From Lepidurus packardi (taxonomy: Eukaryota > Arthropoda > Branchiopoda > Notostraca > Triopsidae): a stretch of DNA of 64,000 nucleotides. This document shows, one piece after another, positions 40,401 to 54,890 of this stretch; positions within the stretch are counted from its first letter, which is position 1, and each line of letters begins with the position of its first letter. Below the pieces are notes generated by a model. That model saw only the letters and a list, made by a program, of their open reading frames with translations. It was not told where the DNA came from and did no database searches. The translations under genes were made by a program, and so were the position numbers. The stretch spans positions 78,982-142,981 of the forward strand of contig JAKZAN010000081.1 of the NCBI GenBank assembly GCA_023053545.1. The letters are read 5' to 3'.

Positions 40401-43400
40401 TAATTCCTTACGGACTGAATTAATTCCTTACGGACTGAATCATTTCCTTACGGACTGAATTAATTCTTTAGGATTGATTGAATTCCTTTCTTACTGAATT
40501 AATTTAATACGGACGGAATTAATTCTTTACGGTCTGAATTAATTCAGTTCGGATTTAATTAATTCCTTACGGACTTAATTAATTCCTCACGTACTTAATT
40601 AATTCTTTACGGTCTGAATTAATTCCGTACGGATTTAATTAATTCCTTACGGACTGAAATAATTCCTTACGGACTGAATTAATTCCTTACGGACTGAATC
40701 AATTCCTTACAGACTGAATTAATTCCTTACGGACTGAATTAATTCCTTAGGATTGATTGAATTCCTTTCTTACTGAATTAATTTCATACGGACGGAATTA
40801 ATTCTTTACGGACTTAATTAATTCCTTACGGACTTAATTAATTCTTTAGGATTGATTGAATTCCTTTCTTAATGAATTAATTCCTTACGGACTGAATTAA
40901 TTCCTTAATTAATTCCTTACGGACTGAATTAATTTCATACGGACTGAATTAATTCATTACGGACTTAATTAATCGATTTCGGACTGAATTAATTCCTTAC
41001 GTACTGAACTTATTCCTTACGGACTGAATTAATTCCTTACGGACTGAATTAATTCCTTACGGACTGAATTAATTCCTTACGGACTGAATTAATACCTTAC
41101 GGACTGAATTAAATCCTTACGGACTGAATTAATTCCTTACGGACTGAGTTAATTCTTTACGGACTGAAATAATTCCTTACTGACTGAAATAATTCCTTAC
41201 TGACTGAATTAATTCCTTACGGACTGAACTAATTCCTTACGGACTGAATTAATTCCTTACGGACTTAATTAATTCCTTCCGGACTTAATTAATTCCTTAC
41301 GGACTGAATTAATTCCTTACGGACTGAATTAATTCTTCACGATTGATTGAATTCCGTTCTTACTGAATTAATTCCTTACGGACTGAATTAATTCTTTAGG
41401 ATTGATTGAATTCCATTCTTACTGAAATAATTCCTTACGGACTGAATTAATTCCTTACGGACTGAATCAATTCCTTACGGACTGAATTAATTCCTTACGG
41501 ACTGAATTATATCCTTACGGACTGAATTAATACCTTACGGACTGAATTAAATCCTTACGGACTGAATTCATTCCTTACGGACTTAATTTATTCCTTACGG
41601 ACTATATTAATTCCTTACGGACTGAATTAATTCTTTACGGACTGAATAAATTCCTTACGGACTGAATTAATTCCATACGGACTGAATTAATTCCTTACGG
41701 ACGGAATTAATTCTTTACGGACTTAATTAATTCTTTACGGACTTTATTAATTCCTTACGGACTTAATGAATTCCTTACGTACTTAATTAATTCTTTACGG
41801 TCTGAATTAATACCTTACGGACTGAATTAAATCCTTACGGACTGAATTAATTCCTTAAGGACTTAATTAATTCCTTACGGACTGAATAAATTCTTTAGGA
41901 TTGATTGAATTCCATTCTTACTGAATTTATTCCTTACGGACTGAATTAATTCCTTACGTACTGAAGTTATTAGTTACGGATTGAATTAATTCCTTACGGA
42001 CTGAATTAATTCCTTACGGACTGAATCATTTCCTTACGGACTGAATTAATTCTTTAGGATTGATTGAATTCCTTTCTTACTGAATTAATTTAATACGGAC
42101 AGAATTAATTCTTTACGGTCTGAATTAATTCAGTTCGGATTTAATTAATTCCTTACGGACTTAATTAATTCCTCACGTACTTAATTAATTCTTTACGGTC
42201 TGAATTAATTCCGTACGGATTTAATTAATTCCTTACGGACTGAAATAATTCCTTACGGACTGAATTAATTCCTTACGGACTGAATCAATTCCTTACAGAC
42301 TGAATTAATTCCTAACGGACTGAATTAATTCCTTAGGATTGATTGAATTCCTTTCTTACTGAATTAATTTCATACGGACGGAATTAATTCCTTACGGACT
42401 TAATTAATTCTTTAGGATTGATTGAATTCCTTTCTTAATGAATTAATTCCTTACGGACTGAATTAATTCCTTAATTAATTCCTTACGGACTGAATTAATT
42501 TCATACGGACTGAATTAATTCATTACGGACTTAATTAATCGATTTCGGACTGAATTAATTCCTTACGTACTGAACTTATTCCTTACGGACTGAATTAATC
42601 CCTTACGGACTGAATTAATTCCTTACGGACTGAATTAATTCCTTACGGACTGAATTAATACCTTACGGACTGAATTAAATCCTTACGGACTGAATTAATT
42701 CCTTACGGACTGAGTTAATTCTTTACGGACTGAAATAATTCCTTACTGACTGAAATAATTCCTTACTGACTGAATTAATTCCTTACGGACTGAACTAATT
42801 CCTTACGGACTGAATTAATTCCTTACGGACTTAATTAATTCCTTCCGGACTTAATTAATTCCTTACGGACTGAATTAATTCCTTACGGACTGAATTAATT
42901 CTTCACGATTGATTGAATTCCGTTCTTACTGAATTAATTCCTTACGGACTGAATTATTTCCTTACGGACTGAATTAATTCTTTAGGATTGATTGAATTCC
43001 ATTCTTACTGAAATAATTCCTTACGGAATGAATTAATTCCTTACGGACTGAATTATTTCCTTACGGACTGAATTAATTCTTTAGGATTGATTGAATTCCA
43101 TTCTTACTGAAATAATTCCTTACGGAATGAATTAATTCCTTACGGACTGAATTAATTCCTTACGGACTGAATTAATACCTTACGGACTGAATTAAATCCT
43201 TACGGACTGAATTAATTCCTTACGGACTTAATTAATTACTTACGGACTGAATTAATTCCTTACGGATTTAATTAATTCCTTACGGACTGAAATAATTCCT
43301 TACGGACTGAATTAATTCCTTACGGACTGAATTATTTCCTTACGGACTGAATTAATTCTTTAGGATTGATTGAATTACATTCTTACTGAATTAATTCCTT

Positions 43401-43515
43401 ACGGACTGAACTATTTCCTTACGGACTGAATTAATTCTTTAGGATTGATTGAATTCCATTCTTACTGAATTAATTCCTTACGGACTGAATCAATTCCTTA
43501 CGGACTGAATCATTT
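37415..43515. repeat. Large segment, left copy (repeats at 47.3-53.4 kb)
   Basis: Matches 47316-53400 with offsets of 9,901 rising to 9,941, then 9,881, 9,723, 9,743, 9,983 and about 9,883-9,942 as whole-monomer indels accumulate. Offset-setting markers are ATTATATCC (37804 to 47705, 38762 to 48663, 39700 to 49621, 41506 to 51249), CAGTTCGG (40545 to 50426), GTTATTAG (41966 to 51709) and TTCACGATTG (41336 to 51059). This left copy lacks about 240 bp found at 51763-52003 and has about 160 bp (near 40741-40900) missing from the right copy. Confidence 0.78.
37804..40650. repeat. HOR family VIII, three units of about 0.94-0.96 kb (left set)
   Basis: ATTATATCC monomers at 37804, 38762 and 39700 (958 and 938 apart) each head the same series: GAATTAATAC, GAATTAAATC, GAATTCATTC, TTAATTTATTC, CTATATTAATTC, then GACGG and TTAATGAATTC units and a GAAATTATTAG or GAAGTTATTAG unit. 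A fourth head at 41506 lies 1,806 bp on. Singular changes: TTTTGG in a B unit (about 38651) and GAATTAGTACC (about 38782). Confidence 0.8.
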
Positions 43516-44156
43516 CCTTACGGACTGAATTAATTCTTTAGGATTGATTGAATTCCTTTCTTACTGAATTAATTTCATACGTACGGAATTAATTCTTTAC
43601 GGACTTAATTAATTCCTTACGGACTTAGTTAATTCCTTACGTACTTAATTAATTCCTTACGGACTGAATTAATTCCTTACGGACTGAATTAATACCTTAC
43701 GGACTGAATTAAATCCTTACGGACTGAATTAATTCCTTACGGACTTAATTAATTACTTACGGACTGAATTAATTCCTTACGGATTTAATTAATTCCTTAC
43801 GGACTGAAATAATTCCTTACGGACTGAATTAATTCCTTACGGACTGAATTATTTCCTTACGGACTGAATTAATTCTTTAGGATTGATTGAATTACATTCT
43901 TACTGAATTAATTCCTTACGGACTGAACTATTTCCTTACGGACTGAATTAATTCTTTAGGATTGATTGAATTCCATTCTTACTGAATTAATTCCTTACGG
44001 ACTGAATCAATTCCTTACGGACTGAATCATTTCCTTACGGACTGAATTAATTCTTTAGGATTGATTGAATTCCTTTCTTACTGAATTAATTTCATACGTA
44101 CGGAATTAATTCTTTACGGACTTAATTAATTCCTTACGGACTTAGTTAATTCCTTA
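42902..44156. repeat. Nested 99-bp and 517-bp tandem duplications
   Basis: The ACGGAATG monomer occurs at 43022 and 43121, a 99-bp duplication (five monomers less one). Next comes a 517-bp tandem duplication (26 monomers less three B+C shifts): AATACC 43174 to 43691, GGATTGATTGAATTAC 43363 to 43880, ATACGTACGG 43577 to 44094. The copies run roughly 43123-43639 and 43640-44156. Confidence 0.82.
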
Positions 44157-45198
44157 CGTACTTAATTAATTCTTTACGGTCTGAATTAATTCCTTACGGA
44201 CTGAATTATTTCCTTACGGACTGAATTAATTCTTTAGGATTGATTGAATTCCTTTCTTAAAGAATTAATTCCTTTCGGACTGAATTAATTCCTTACGGAC
44301 TGAATTAATTACTTAATTAATTCCTTACGGACTGAATTAATTTCATACGGACTGAATTAATTCATTACGGACTTAATTAATAGATTTCGGACTGAATTAA
44401 TTCATTATGGACTTAACTAATTCCGTAAGGAATGAATGAATTAATTACGGACTGAGTTAATTCCTTACGGACTGAAATAATTCCTTACTGACTGAAATAA
44501 TTCCTTACTGACTGAATTAATTCCTTACGACTGAATTAATTCCTTACGGACTGAATTAATTCCTTACGGACTGAATTAATTCCTTACGGACTGAATCAAT
44601 TCCTTACGGACTGAATTAATTCCTTACGGACTGAATTAATTCCTTACGGACTGAATTAATTCTTTAGGATTGATTGAATTCCATTCTTACTGAATTAATT
44701 CCTTACGGACTGAATTAATTCTTTAGGATTGATTGAATTCCATTCTTACTGAATTAATTCCTTACGGACTGAATTAATTTCTTACGTACTGAAGTTATTA
44801 GTTACGGATTGAATTAATTCCTTACGGACTGAATTAATTCCTTACGGACTGAATTAATACCTTACGGACTGAATTAAATCCTTACGGACTGAATTAATTC
44901 CTTACGGACTTAATTAATTCCTTACGGACTTAATTAATTCCTTACGTACTATATTAATTCCTTACGGACTGAAATAATTCATTACGGACTGAATTAATTC
45001 CTTACGGACTGAATTAATTCCTTACGGACTGAATCAATTCCTTACGGACTGAATTAATTCCTTACGGACTGAATTAATTCCTTACGGACTGAATCATTTC
45101 CTTATGGACTGAATTAATTCTTTAGGATTGATTGAATTCCTTTCTTACTGAATTAATTTAATACGGACGGAATTAATTCTTTACGGTCTGAATTAATT
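44157..45198. repeat. HOR family IX-type segment with the GTAAGGAATG block
   Basis: Contains the CGTAAGGAATGAATGAATTA monomer at 44424-44443 and a 19-bp monomer with one G lost (CTTACGACTGAATTAATTC, 44524-44542). Singular changes near 44260 are CTTTCTTAAAG and CCTTTCGG. The order otherwise follows the 2.4-kb HOR to its right. Confidence 0.7.
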
Positions 45199-47315
45199 CA
45201 GTTCGGATTTAATTAATTCCTTACGGACTTAATTAATTCCTCACGTACTTAATTAATTCTTTACGGTCTGAATTAATTCCGTACGGATTTAATTAATTCC
45301 TTACGGACTGAAATAATTCCTTACGGACTGAATTAATTCCTTACGGACTGAATCAATTCCTTACAGACTGAATTAATTCCTAACATACTGAATTAATTCC
45401 TTAGGATTGATTGAATTCCTTTCTTACTGAATTAATTTCATACGGACGGAATTAATTCCTTACGGACTTAATTAATTCTTTAGGATTGATTGAATTCCTT
45501 TCTTAATGAATTAATTCCTTACGGACTGAATTAATTCCTTAATTAATTCCTTACGGACTGAATTAATTTCATACGGACTGAATTAATTCATTACGGACTT
45601 AATTAATCGATTTCGGACTGAATTAATTCCTTACGTACTGAACTTATTCCTTACGGACTGAATTAATTCCTTACGGACTGAATTAATTCCTTACGGACTG
45701 AATTAATTCCTTACGGACTGAATTAATACCTTACGGACTGAATTAAATCCTTACGGACTGAATTAATTCCTTACGGACTGAGTTAATTCTTTACGGACTG
45801 AAATAATTCCTTACTGACTGAAATAATTCCTTACTGACTGAATTAATTCCTTACGGACTGAACTAATTCCTTACGGACTGAATTAATTCCTTACGGACTT
45901 AATTAATTCCTTCCGGACTTAATTAATTCCTTACGGAATGAATTATTTCCTTACGGACTGAATTAATTCTTTAGGATTGATTGAATTCCATTCTTACTGA
46001 AATAATTCCTTACGGAATGAATTAATTCCTTACGGACTGAATTAATTCCTTACGGACTGAATTAATACCTTACGGACTGAATTAAATCCTTACGGACTGA
46101 ATTAATTCCTTACGGACTTAATTAATTACTTACGGACTGAATTAATTCCTTACGGATTTAATTAATTCCTTACGGACTGAAATAATTCCTTACGGACTGA
46201 ATTAATTCCCTACGGACTGAATCAATTCCTTACGGACTGAATTAATTCCTTACGGACTGAATTATTTCCTTACGGACTGAATTAATTCTTTAGGATTGAT
46301 TGAATTCCATTCTTACTGAATTAATTCCTTACGGACTGAATCAATTCCTTACGGACTGAATCATTTCCTTACGGACTGAATTAATTCTTTAGGATTGATT
46401 GAATTCCTTTCTTACTGAATTAATTTCATACGTACGGAATTAATTCTTTACGGACTTAATTAATTCCTTACGGACTTAGTTAATTCCTTACGTACTTAAT
46501 TAATTCTTTACGGTCTGAATTAATTCCTTACGGACTGAATTATTTCCTTACGGACTGAATTAATTCTTTAGGATTGATTGAATTCCTTTCATAATGAATT
46601 AATTCCTTACGGACTGAATTAATTCCTTACGGACTGAATTAATTACTTAATTAATTCCTTACGGACTGAATTAATTTCATACGGACTGAATTAATTCATT
46701 ACGGACTTAATTAATAGATTTCGGACTGAATTAATTCATTATGGACTTAACTAATTCCGTAAGGAATGAATGAATTAATTACGGACTGAGTTAATTCCTT
46801 ACGGACTGAAATAATTCCTTACTGACTGAAATAATTCCTTACTGACTGAATTAATTCCTTACGGACTGAATTAATTCCTTACGGACTGAATTAATTCCTT
46901 ACGGACTGAATTAATTCCTTACGGACTGAATCAATTCCTTACGGACTGAATTAATTCCTTACGGACTGAATTAATTCCTTACGGACTGAATTAATTCTTT
47001 AGGATTGATTGAATTCCATTCTTACTGAATTAATTCCTTACGGACTGAATTAATTCCTTACGGACTGAATTAATTCTTTAGGATTGATTGAATTCCATTC
47101 TTACTGAATTAATTCCTTACGGACTGAATTAATTTCTTACGTACTGAAGTTATTAGTTACGGATTGAATTAATTCCTCACGGACTGAATTAATTCCTTAC
47201 GGACTGAATTAATACCTTACGGACTGAATTAAATCCTTACGGACTGAATTAATTCCTTACGGACTTAATTAATTCCTTACGGACTTAATTAATTCCTTAC
47301 GTACTATATTAATTC
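45199..47315. repeat. HOR family IX, early copy
   Basis: CAGTTCGG at 45199 and GTAAGGAATG at 46759, an order shared with the 54-62 kb copies (marker-to-marker distance 1,560 here against 1,619-1,679 there). GTAAGGAATG 44425 to 46759 gives a local period of 2,334. At about 47316 the order switches to the large duplicated segment. Confidence 0.75.
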
Positions 47316-50300
47316 CTTACGGACTGAAATAATTCCTTACTGACTGAATTAATTCCTTACGGACTGAACTAATTCCTTACGGACTGAATTAATTCCTTAC
47401 GGACTGAATTAATTCCTTACGGACTGAATTAATTCTTTAGGATTGATTGAATTCCATTCTTACTGAAATAATTCCTTACGGACTGAATTAATTCCTTACG
47501 GACTGAATTAATTCTTTAGGATTGATTGAATTCCATTCTTACTGAATTAATTCCTTACGGACTGAATTATTTCCTTACGGACTGAATTAATTCTTTAGGA
47601 TTGATTGAATTCCATTCTTACTGAAATAATTCCTTACGGACTGAATTAATTCCTTACGGACTGAATCAATTCCTTACGGACTGAATTAATTCCTTACGGA
47701 CTGAATTATATCCTTACGGACTGAATTAATACCTTACGGACTGAATTAAATCCTTACGGACTGAATTCATTCCTTACGGACTTAATTTATTCCTTACGGA
47801 CTATATTAATTCCTTACGGACTGAATTAATTCTTTACGGACTGAATTAATTCCTTACGGACTGAATTAATTCCTTACGGACTGAATTAATTCCTTACGGA
47901 CGGAATTAATTCTTTACGGACTTAATTAATTCTTTACGGACTTAATTAATTCCTTACGGATTTAATTAATTCCTTACGTACTTAATTAATTCTTTACGGT
48001 CTGAATTAATACCTTACGGACTGAATTAATTCCTTACGGACTGAATTAATTCCTTAAGGACTTAATTAATTCCTTACGGACTGAATAAATTCTTTAGGAT
48101 TGATTGAATTCCATTCTTACTGAATTAATTCCTTACGGACTGAATTAATTCCTTACGTACTGAAATTATTAGTTACGGATTGAATTAATTCCTTACGGAC
48201 TGAATTAATTCCTTACGTACTGAAGTTATTAGTTACGGATTGAATTAATTCCTTACGGACTGAATTAATTCCTTACGGACTGAATTAATACCTTACGGAC
48301 TGAATTAAATCCTTACGGACTGAATTAATTCCTTACGGACTTAATTAATTCCTTACGGACTTCATTAATTCCTTACGGACTATATTAATTCCTTACGGAC
48401 TGAATTAATTCATTACGGACTGAATTAATTCCTTACGGACTGAATTAATTCCTTACGGACTGAATCAATTCCTTACGGACTGAATTAATTCCTTACGGAC
48501 TGAATTAATTCCTTACGGACTGAATCATTTCCTTACGGACTGAATTAATTCTTTAGGATTGATTGAATTCCATTCTTACTGAAATAATTCCTTACGGACT
48601 GAATTAATTCCTTACGGACTGAATCAATTCCTTACGGACTGAATTAATTCCTTACGGACTGAATTATATCCTTACGGACTGAATTAATACCTTACGGACT
48701 GAATTAAATCCTTACGGACTGAATTCATTCCTTACGGACTTAATTTATTCCTTACGGACTATATTAATTCCTTACGGACTGAATTAATTCTTTACGGACT
48801 GAATTAATTCCTTACGGACTGAATTAATTCCTTACGGACTGAATTAATTCCTTACGGACGGAATTAATTCTTTACGGACTTAATTAATTCTTTACGGACT
48901 TAATTAATTCCTTACGGATTTAATGAATTCCTTACGTACTTAATTAATTCTTTACGGTCTGAATTAATACCTTACGGACTGAATTAAATCCTTACGGACT
49001 GAATTAATTCCTTAAGGACTTAATTAATTCCTTACGGACTGAATAAATTCTTTAGGATTGATTGAATTCCATTCTTACTGAATTAATTCCTTACGGACTG
49101 AATTAATTCCTTACGTACTGAAATTATTAGTTACGGATTGAATTAATTCCTTACGGACTGAATTAATTCCTTACGTACTGAAGTTATTAGTTACGGATTG
49201 AATTAATTCCTTACGGACTGAATTAATTCCTTACGGACTGAATTAATACCTTACGGACTGAATTAAATCCTTACGGACTGAATTAATTCCTTACAGACTT
49301 AATTAATTCCTTACGGACTTAATTAATTCCTTACGGACTATATTAATTCCTTACGGACTGAATTAATTCATTACGGACTGAATTAATTCCTTACGGACTG
49401 AATTAATTCCTTACGGACTGAATCAATTCCTTACGGACTGAATTAATTCCTTACGGACTGAATTAATTCCTTACGGACTGAATCATTTCCTTACGGACTG
49501 AATTAATTCTTTAGGATTGATTGAATTCCATTCTTACTGAAATAATTCCTTACGGACTGAATTAATTCCTTACGGACTGAATCAATTCCTTACGGACTGA
49601 ATTAATTCCTTACGGACTGAATTATATCCTTACGGACTGAATTAATACCTTACGGATTGAATTAAATCCTTACGGACTGAATTCATTCCTTACGGACTTA
49701 ATTTATTCCTTACGGACTATATTAATTCCTTACGGACTGAATTAATTCTTTACGGACTGAATAAATTCCTTACGGACTGAATTAATTCCATACGGACTGA
49801 ATTAATTCCTTACGGACGGAATTAATTCTTTACGGACTTAATTAATTCTTTACGGACTTTATTAATTCCTTACGGACTTAATGAATTCCTTACGTACTTA
49901 ATTAATTCTTTACGGTCTGAATTAATACCTTACGGACTGAATTAAATCCTTACGGACTGAATTAATTCCTTAAGGACTTAATTAATTCCTTACGGACTGA
50001 ATAAATTCTTTAGGATTGATTGAATTCCATTCTTACTGAATTAATTCCTTACGGACTGAATTAATTCCTTACGTACTGAAGTTATTAGTTACGGATTGAA
50101 TTAATTCCTTACGGACTGAATTAATTCCTTACGGACTGAATTAATACCTTACGGACTGAATTAATTCCTTACGTACTATATTAATTCCTTACGGACTGAA
50201 ATAATTCATTACGGACTGAATTAATTCCTTACAGACTGAATTAATTCCTTACGGACTGAATCAATTCCTTACGGACTGAATTAATTCCTTACGGACTGAA

Positions 50301-53300
50301 TTAATTCCTTACGGACTGAATCATTTCCTTACGGACTGAATTAATTCTTTAGGATTGATTGAATTCCTTTCTTACTGAATTAATTTAATACGGACGGAAT
50401 TAATTCTTTACGGTCTGAATTAATTCAGTTCGGATTTAATTAATTCCTTACGGACTTAATTAATTCCTCACGTACTTAATTAATTCTTTACGGTCTGAAT
50501 TAATTCCGTACGGATTTAATTAATTCCTTACGGACTGAAATAATTCCTTACGGACTGAATTAATTCCTTACGGACTGAATCAATTCCTTACAGACTGAAT
50601 TAATTCCTTACGGACTGAATTAATTCCTTAATTAATTCCTTACGGACTGAATTAATTTCATACGGACTGAATTAATTCATTACGGACTTAATTAATCGAT
50701 TTCGGACTGAATTAATTCCTTACGTACTGAACTTATTCCTTACGGACTGAATTAATTCCTTACGGACTGAATTAATTCCTTACGGACTGAATTAATTCCT
50801 TACGGACTGAATTAATACCTTACGGACTGAATTAAATCCTTACGGACTGAATTAATTCCTTACGGACTGAGTTAATTCTTTACGGACTGAAATAATTCCT
50901 TACTGACTGAAATAATTCCTTACTGACTGAATTAATTCCTTACGGACTGAACTAATTCCTTACGGACTGAATTAATTCCTTACGGACTTAATTAATTCCT
51001 TCCGGACTTAATTAATTCCTTACGGACTGAATTAATTCCTTACGGACTGAATTAATTCTTCACGATTGATTGAATTCCGTTCTTACTGAATTAATTCCTT
51101 ACGGACTGAATTATTTCCTTACGGACTGAATTAATTCTTTAGGATTGATTGAATTCCATTCTTACTGAAATAATTCCTTACGGACTGAATTAATTCCTTA
51201 CGGACTGAATCAATTCCTTACGGACTGAATTAATTCCTTACGGACTGAATTATATCCTTACGGACTGAATTAATACCTTACGGACTGAATTAAATCCTTA
51301 CGGACTGAATTCATTCCTTACGGACTTAATTTATTCCTTACGGACTATATTAATTCCTTACGGACTGAATTAATTCTTTACGGACTGAATAAATTCCTTA
51401 CGGACTGAATTAATTCCATACGGACTGAATTAATTCCTTACGGACGGAATTAATTCTTTACGGACTTAATTAATTCTTTACGGACTTTATTAATTCCTTA
51501 CGGACTTAATGAATTCCTTACGTACTTAATTAATTCTTTACGGTCTGAATTAATACCTTACGGACTGAATTAAATCCTTACGGACTGAATTAATTCCTTA
51601 AGGACTTAATTAATTCCTTACGGACTGAATAAATTCTTTAGGATTGATTGAATTCCATTCTTACTGAATTAATTCCTTACGGACTGAATTAATTCCTTAC
51701 GTACTGAAGTTATTAGTTACGGATTGAATTAATTCCTTACGGACTGAATTAATTCCTTACGGACTGAATTAATACCTTACGGACTGAATTAAATCCTTAC
51801 GGACTGAATTAATTCCTTACGGACTTAATTAATTCCTTACGGACTTAATTAATTCCTTACGTACTATATTAATTCCTTACGGACTGAAATAATTCATTAC
51901 GGACTGAATTAATTCCTTACGGACTGAATTAATTCCTTACGGACTGAATCAATTCCTTACGGACTGAATTAATTCCTTACGGACTGAATTAATTCCTTAC
52001 GGACTGAATCATTTCCTTACGGACTGAATTAATTCTTTAGGATTGATTGAATTCCTTTCTTACTGAATTAATTTAATACGGACGGAATTAATTCTTTACG
52101 GTCTGAATTAATTCCGTACGGATTTAATTAATTCCTTACGGACTGAAATAATTCCTTACGGACTGAATTAATTCCTTACGGACTGAATCAATTCCTTACA
52201 GACTGAATTAATTCCTAACGGACTGAATTAATTCCTTAGGATTGATTGAATTCCTTTCTTACTGAATTAATTTCATACGGACGGAATTAATTCCTTACGG
52301 ACTTAATTAATTCTTTAGGATTGATTGAATTCCTTTCTTAATGAATTAATTCCTTACGGACTGAATTAATTCCTTAATTAATTCCTTACGGACTGAATTA
52401 ATTTCATACGGACTGAATTAATTCATTACGGACTTAATTAATCGATTTCGGACTGAATTAATTCCTTACGTACTGAATTAATTCCTTACGGACTGAATTA
52501 ATTCCTTACGGACTGAATTAATTCCTTACGGACTGAATTAATACCTTACGGACTGAATTAAATCCTTACGGACTGAATTAATTCCTTACGGACTGAGTTA
52601 ATTCTTTACGGACTGAAATAATTCCTTACTGACTGAAATAATTCCTTACTGACTGAATTAATTCCTTACGGACTGAACTAATTCCTTACGGACTGAATTA
52701 ATTCCTTACGGACTTAATTAATTCCTTACGGACTGAATTATTTCCTTACGGACTGAATTAATTCCTTACGGACTGAATTAATTCTTCACGATTGATTGAA
52801 TTCCGTTCTTACTGAATTAATTCCTTACGGACTGAATTAATTCTTCACGATTGATTGAATTCCGTTCTTACTGAATTAATTCCTTACGGACTGAATTATT
52901 TCCTTACGGACTGAATTAATTCTTTAGGATTGATTGAATTCCATTCTTACTGAAATAATTCCTTACGGAATGAATTAATTCCTTACGGACTGAATTAATT
53001 CCTTACGGACTGAATTAATACCTTACGGACTGAATTAAATCCTTACGGACTGAATTAATTCCTTACGGACTTAATTAATTACTTACGGACTGAATTAATT
53101 CCTTACGGATTTAATTAATTCCTTACGGACTGAAATAATTCCTTACGGACTGAATTAATTCCCTACGGACTGAATCAATTCCTTACGGACTGAATTAATT
53201 CCTTACGGACTGAATTATTTCCTTACGGACTGAATTAATTCTTTAGGATTGATTGAATTACATTCTTACTGAATTAATTCCTTACGGACTGAACTATTTC

Positions 53301-53400
53301 CTTACGGACTGAATTAATTCTTTAGGATTGATTGAATTCCATTCTTACTGAATTAATTCCTTACGGACTGAATCAATTCCTTACGGACTGAATCATTTCC
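47316..53400. repeat. Large segment, right copy
   Basis: Second copy of 37415-43515, with its own three family VIII units headed by ATTATATCC at 47705, 48663 and 49621 (958 and 958). It lacks the 60 bp seen at about 40231-40290. Near 52110 it lacks the CAGTTCGG monomer and three neighbours (80 bp). At 52785 and 52844 the TTCACGATTG block is duplicated (59 bp: B + C + A). Confidence 0.78.
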
Positions 53401-54890
53401 TTACGGACTGAATTCATTCCTTACGGACTTAATTTATTCCTTACGGACTATATTAATTCCTTACGGACTGAATTAATTCTTTACGGACTGAATAAATTCC
53501 TTACGGACTGAATTAATTCCATACGGACTGAATTAATTCCTTACGGACGGAATTAATTCTTTACGGACTTAATTAATTCTTTACGGACTTTATTAATTCC
53601 TTACGGACTTAATGAATTCCTTACGTACTTAATTAATTCTTTACGGTCTGAATTAATACCTTACGGACTGAATTAAATCCTTACGGACTGAATTAATTCC
53701 TTAAGGACTTAATTAATTCCTTACGGACTGAATAAATTCTTTAGGATTGATTGAATTCCATTCTTACTGAATTAATTCCTTACGGACTGAATTAATTCCT
53801 TACGTACTGAAGTTATTAGTTACGGATTGAATTAATTCCTTACGGACTGAATTAATTCCTTACGGACTGAATTAATACCTTACGGACTGAATTAAATCCT
53901 TACGGACTGAATTAATTCCTTACGGACTTAATTAATTCCTTACGGACTTAATTAATTCCTTACGTACTATATTAATTCCTTACGGACTGAAATAATTCAT
54001 TACGGACTGAATTAATTCCTTACGGACTGAATTAATTCCTTACGGACTGAATCAATTCCTTACGGACTGAATTAATTCCTTACGGACTGAATTAATTCCT
54101 TACGGACTGAATCATTTCCTTACGGACTGAATTAATTCTTTAGGATTGATTGAATTCCTTTCTTACTGAATTAATTTAATACGGACGGAATTAATTCTTT
54201 ACGGTCTGAATTAATTCAGTTCGGATTTAATTAATTCCTTACGGACTTAATTAATTCCTCACGTACTTAATTAATTCTTTACGGTCTGAATTAATTCCGT
54301 ACGGATTTAATTAATTCCTTACGGACTGAAATAATTCCTTACGGACTGAATTAATTCCTTACGGACTGAATCAATTCCTTACAGACTGAATGAATTCCTA
54401 ACGGACTGAATTAATTCCTTAGGATTGATTGAATTCCTTTCTTACTGAATTAATTTCATACGGACGGAATTAATTCCTTACGGACTTAATTAATTCTTTA
54501 GGATTGATTGAATTCCTTTCTTAATGAATTAATTCCTTACGGACTGAATTAATTCCTTAATTAATTCCTTACGGACTGAATTAATTTCATACGGACTGAA
54601 TTAATTCCTTACGGACTGAATTAATTCCTTACGGACTGAATTAATACCTTACGGACTGAATTAAATCCTTACGGACTGAATTAATTCCTTACGGACTGAG
54701 TTAATTCTTTACGGACTGAAATAATTCCTTACTGACGGAAATAATTCCTTACTGACTGAATTAATTCCTTACGGACTGAACTAATTCCTTACGGACTGAA
54801 TTAATTCCTTACGGACTTAATTAATTCCTTCCGGACTTAATTAATTCCTTACGGACTGAATTAATTCCTTACGGACTGAATTAATTCTTC
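53401..54890. repeat. 2,103-bp offset repeat of 51.3-52.8 kb
   Basis: GAATTCATTCC (51307 to 53410) and TTCACGATTG (52785 to 54888) both give 2,103. The entry near 53400 jumps from a GAATCATTTCC unit straight into GAATTCATTCC, so the order changes at a monomer boundary. This copy has CAGTTCGG at 54217, which 52.1 kb lacks. Confidence 0.75.
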
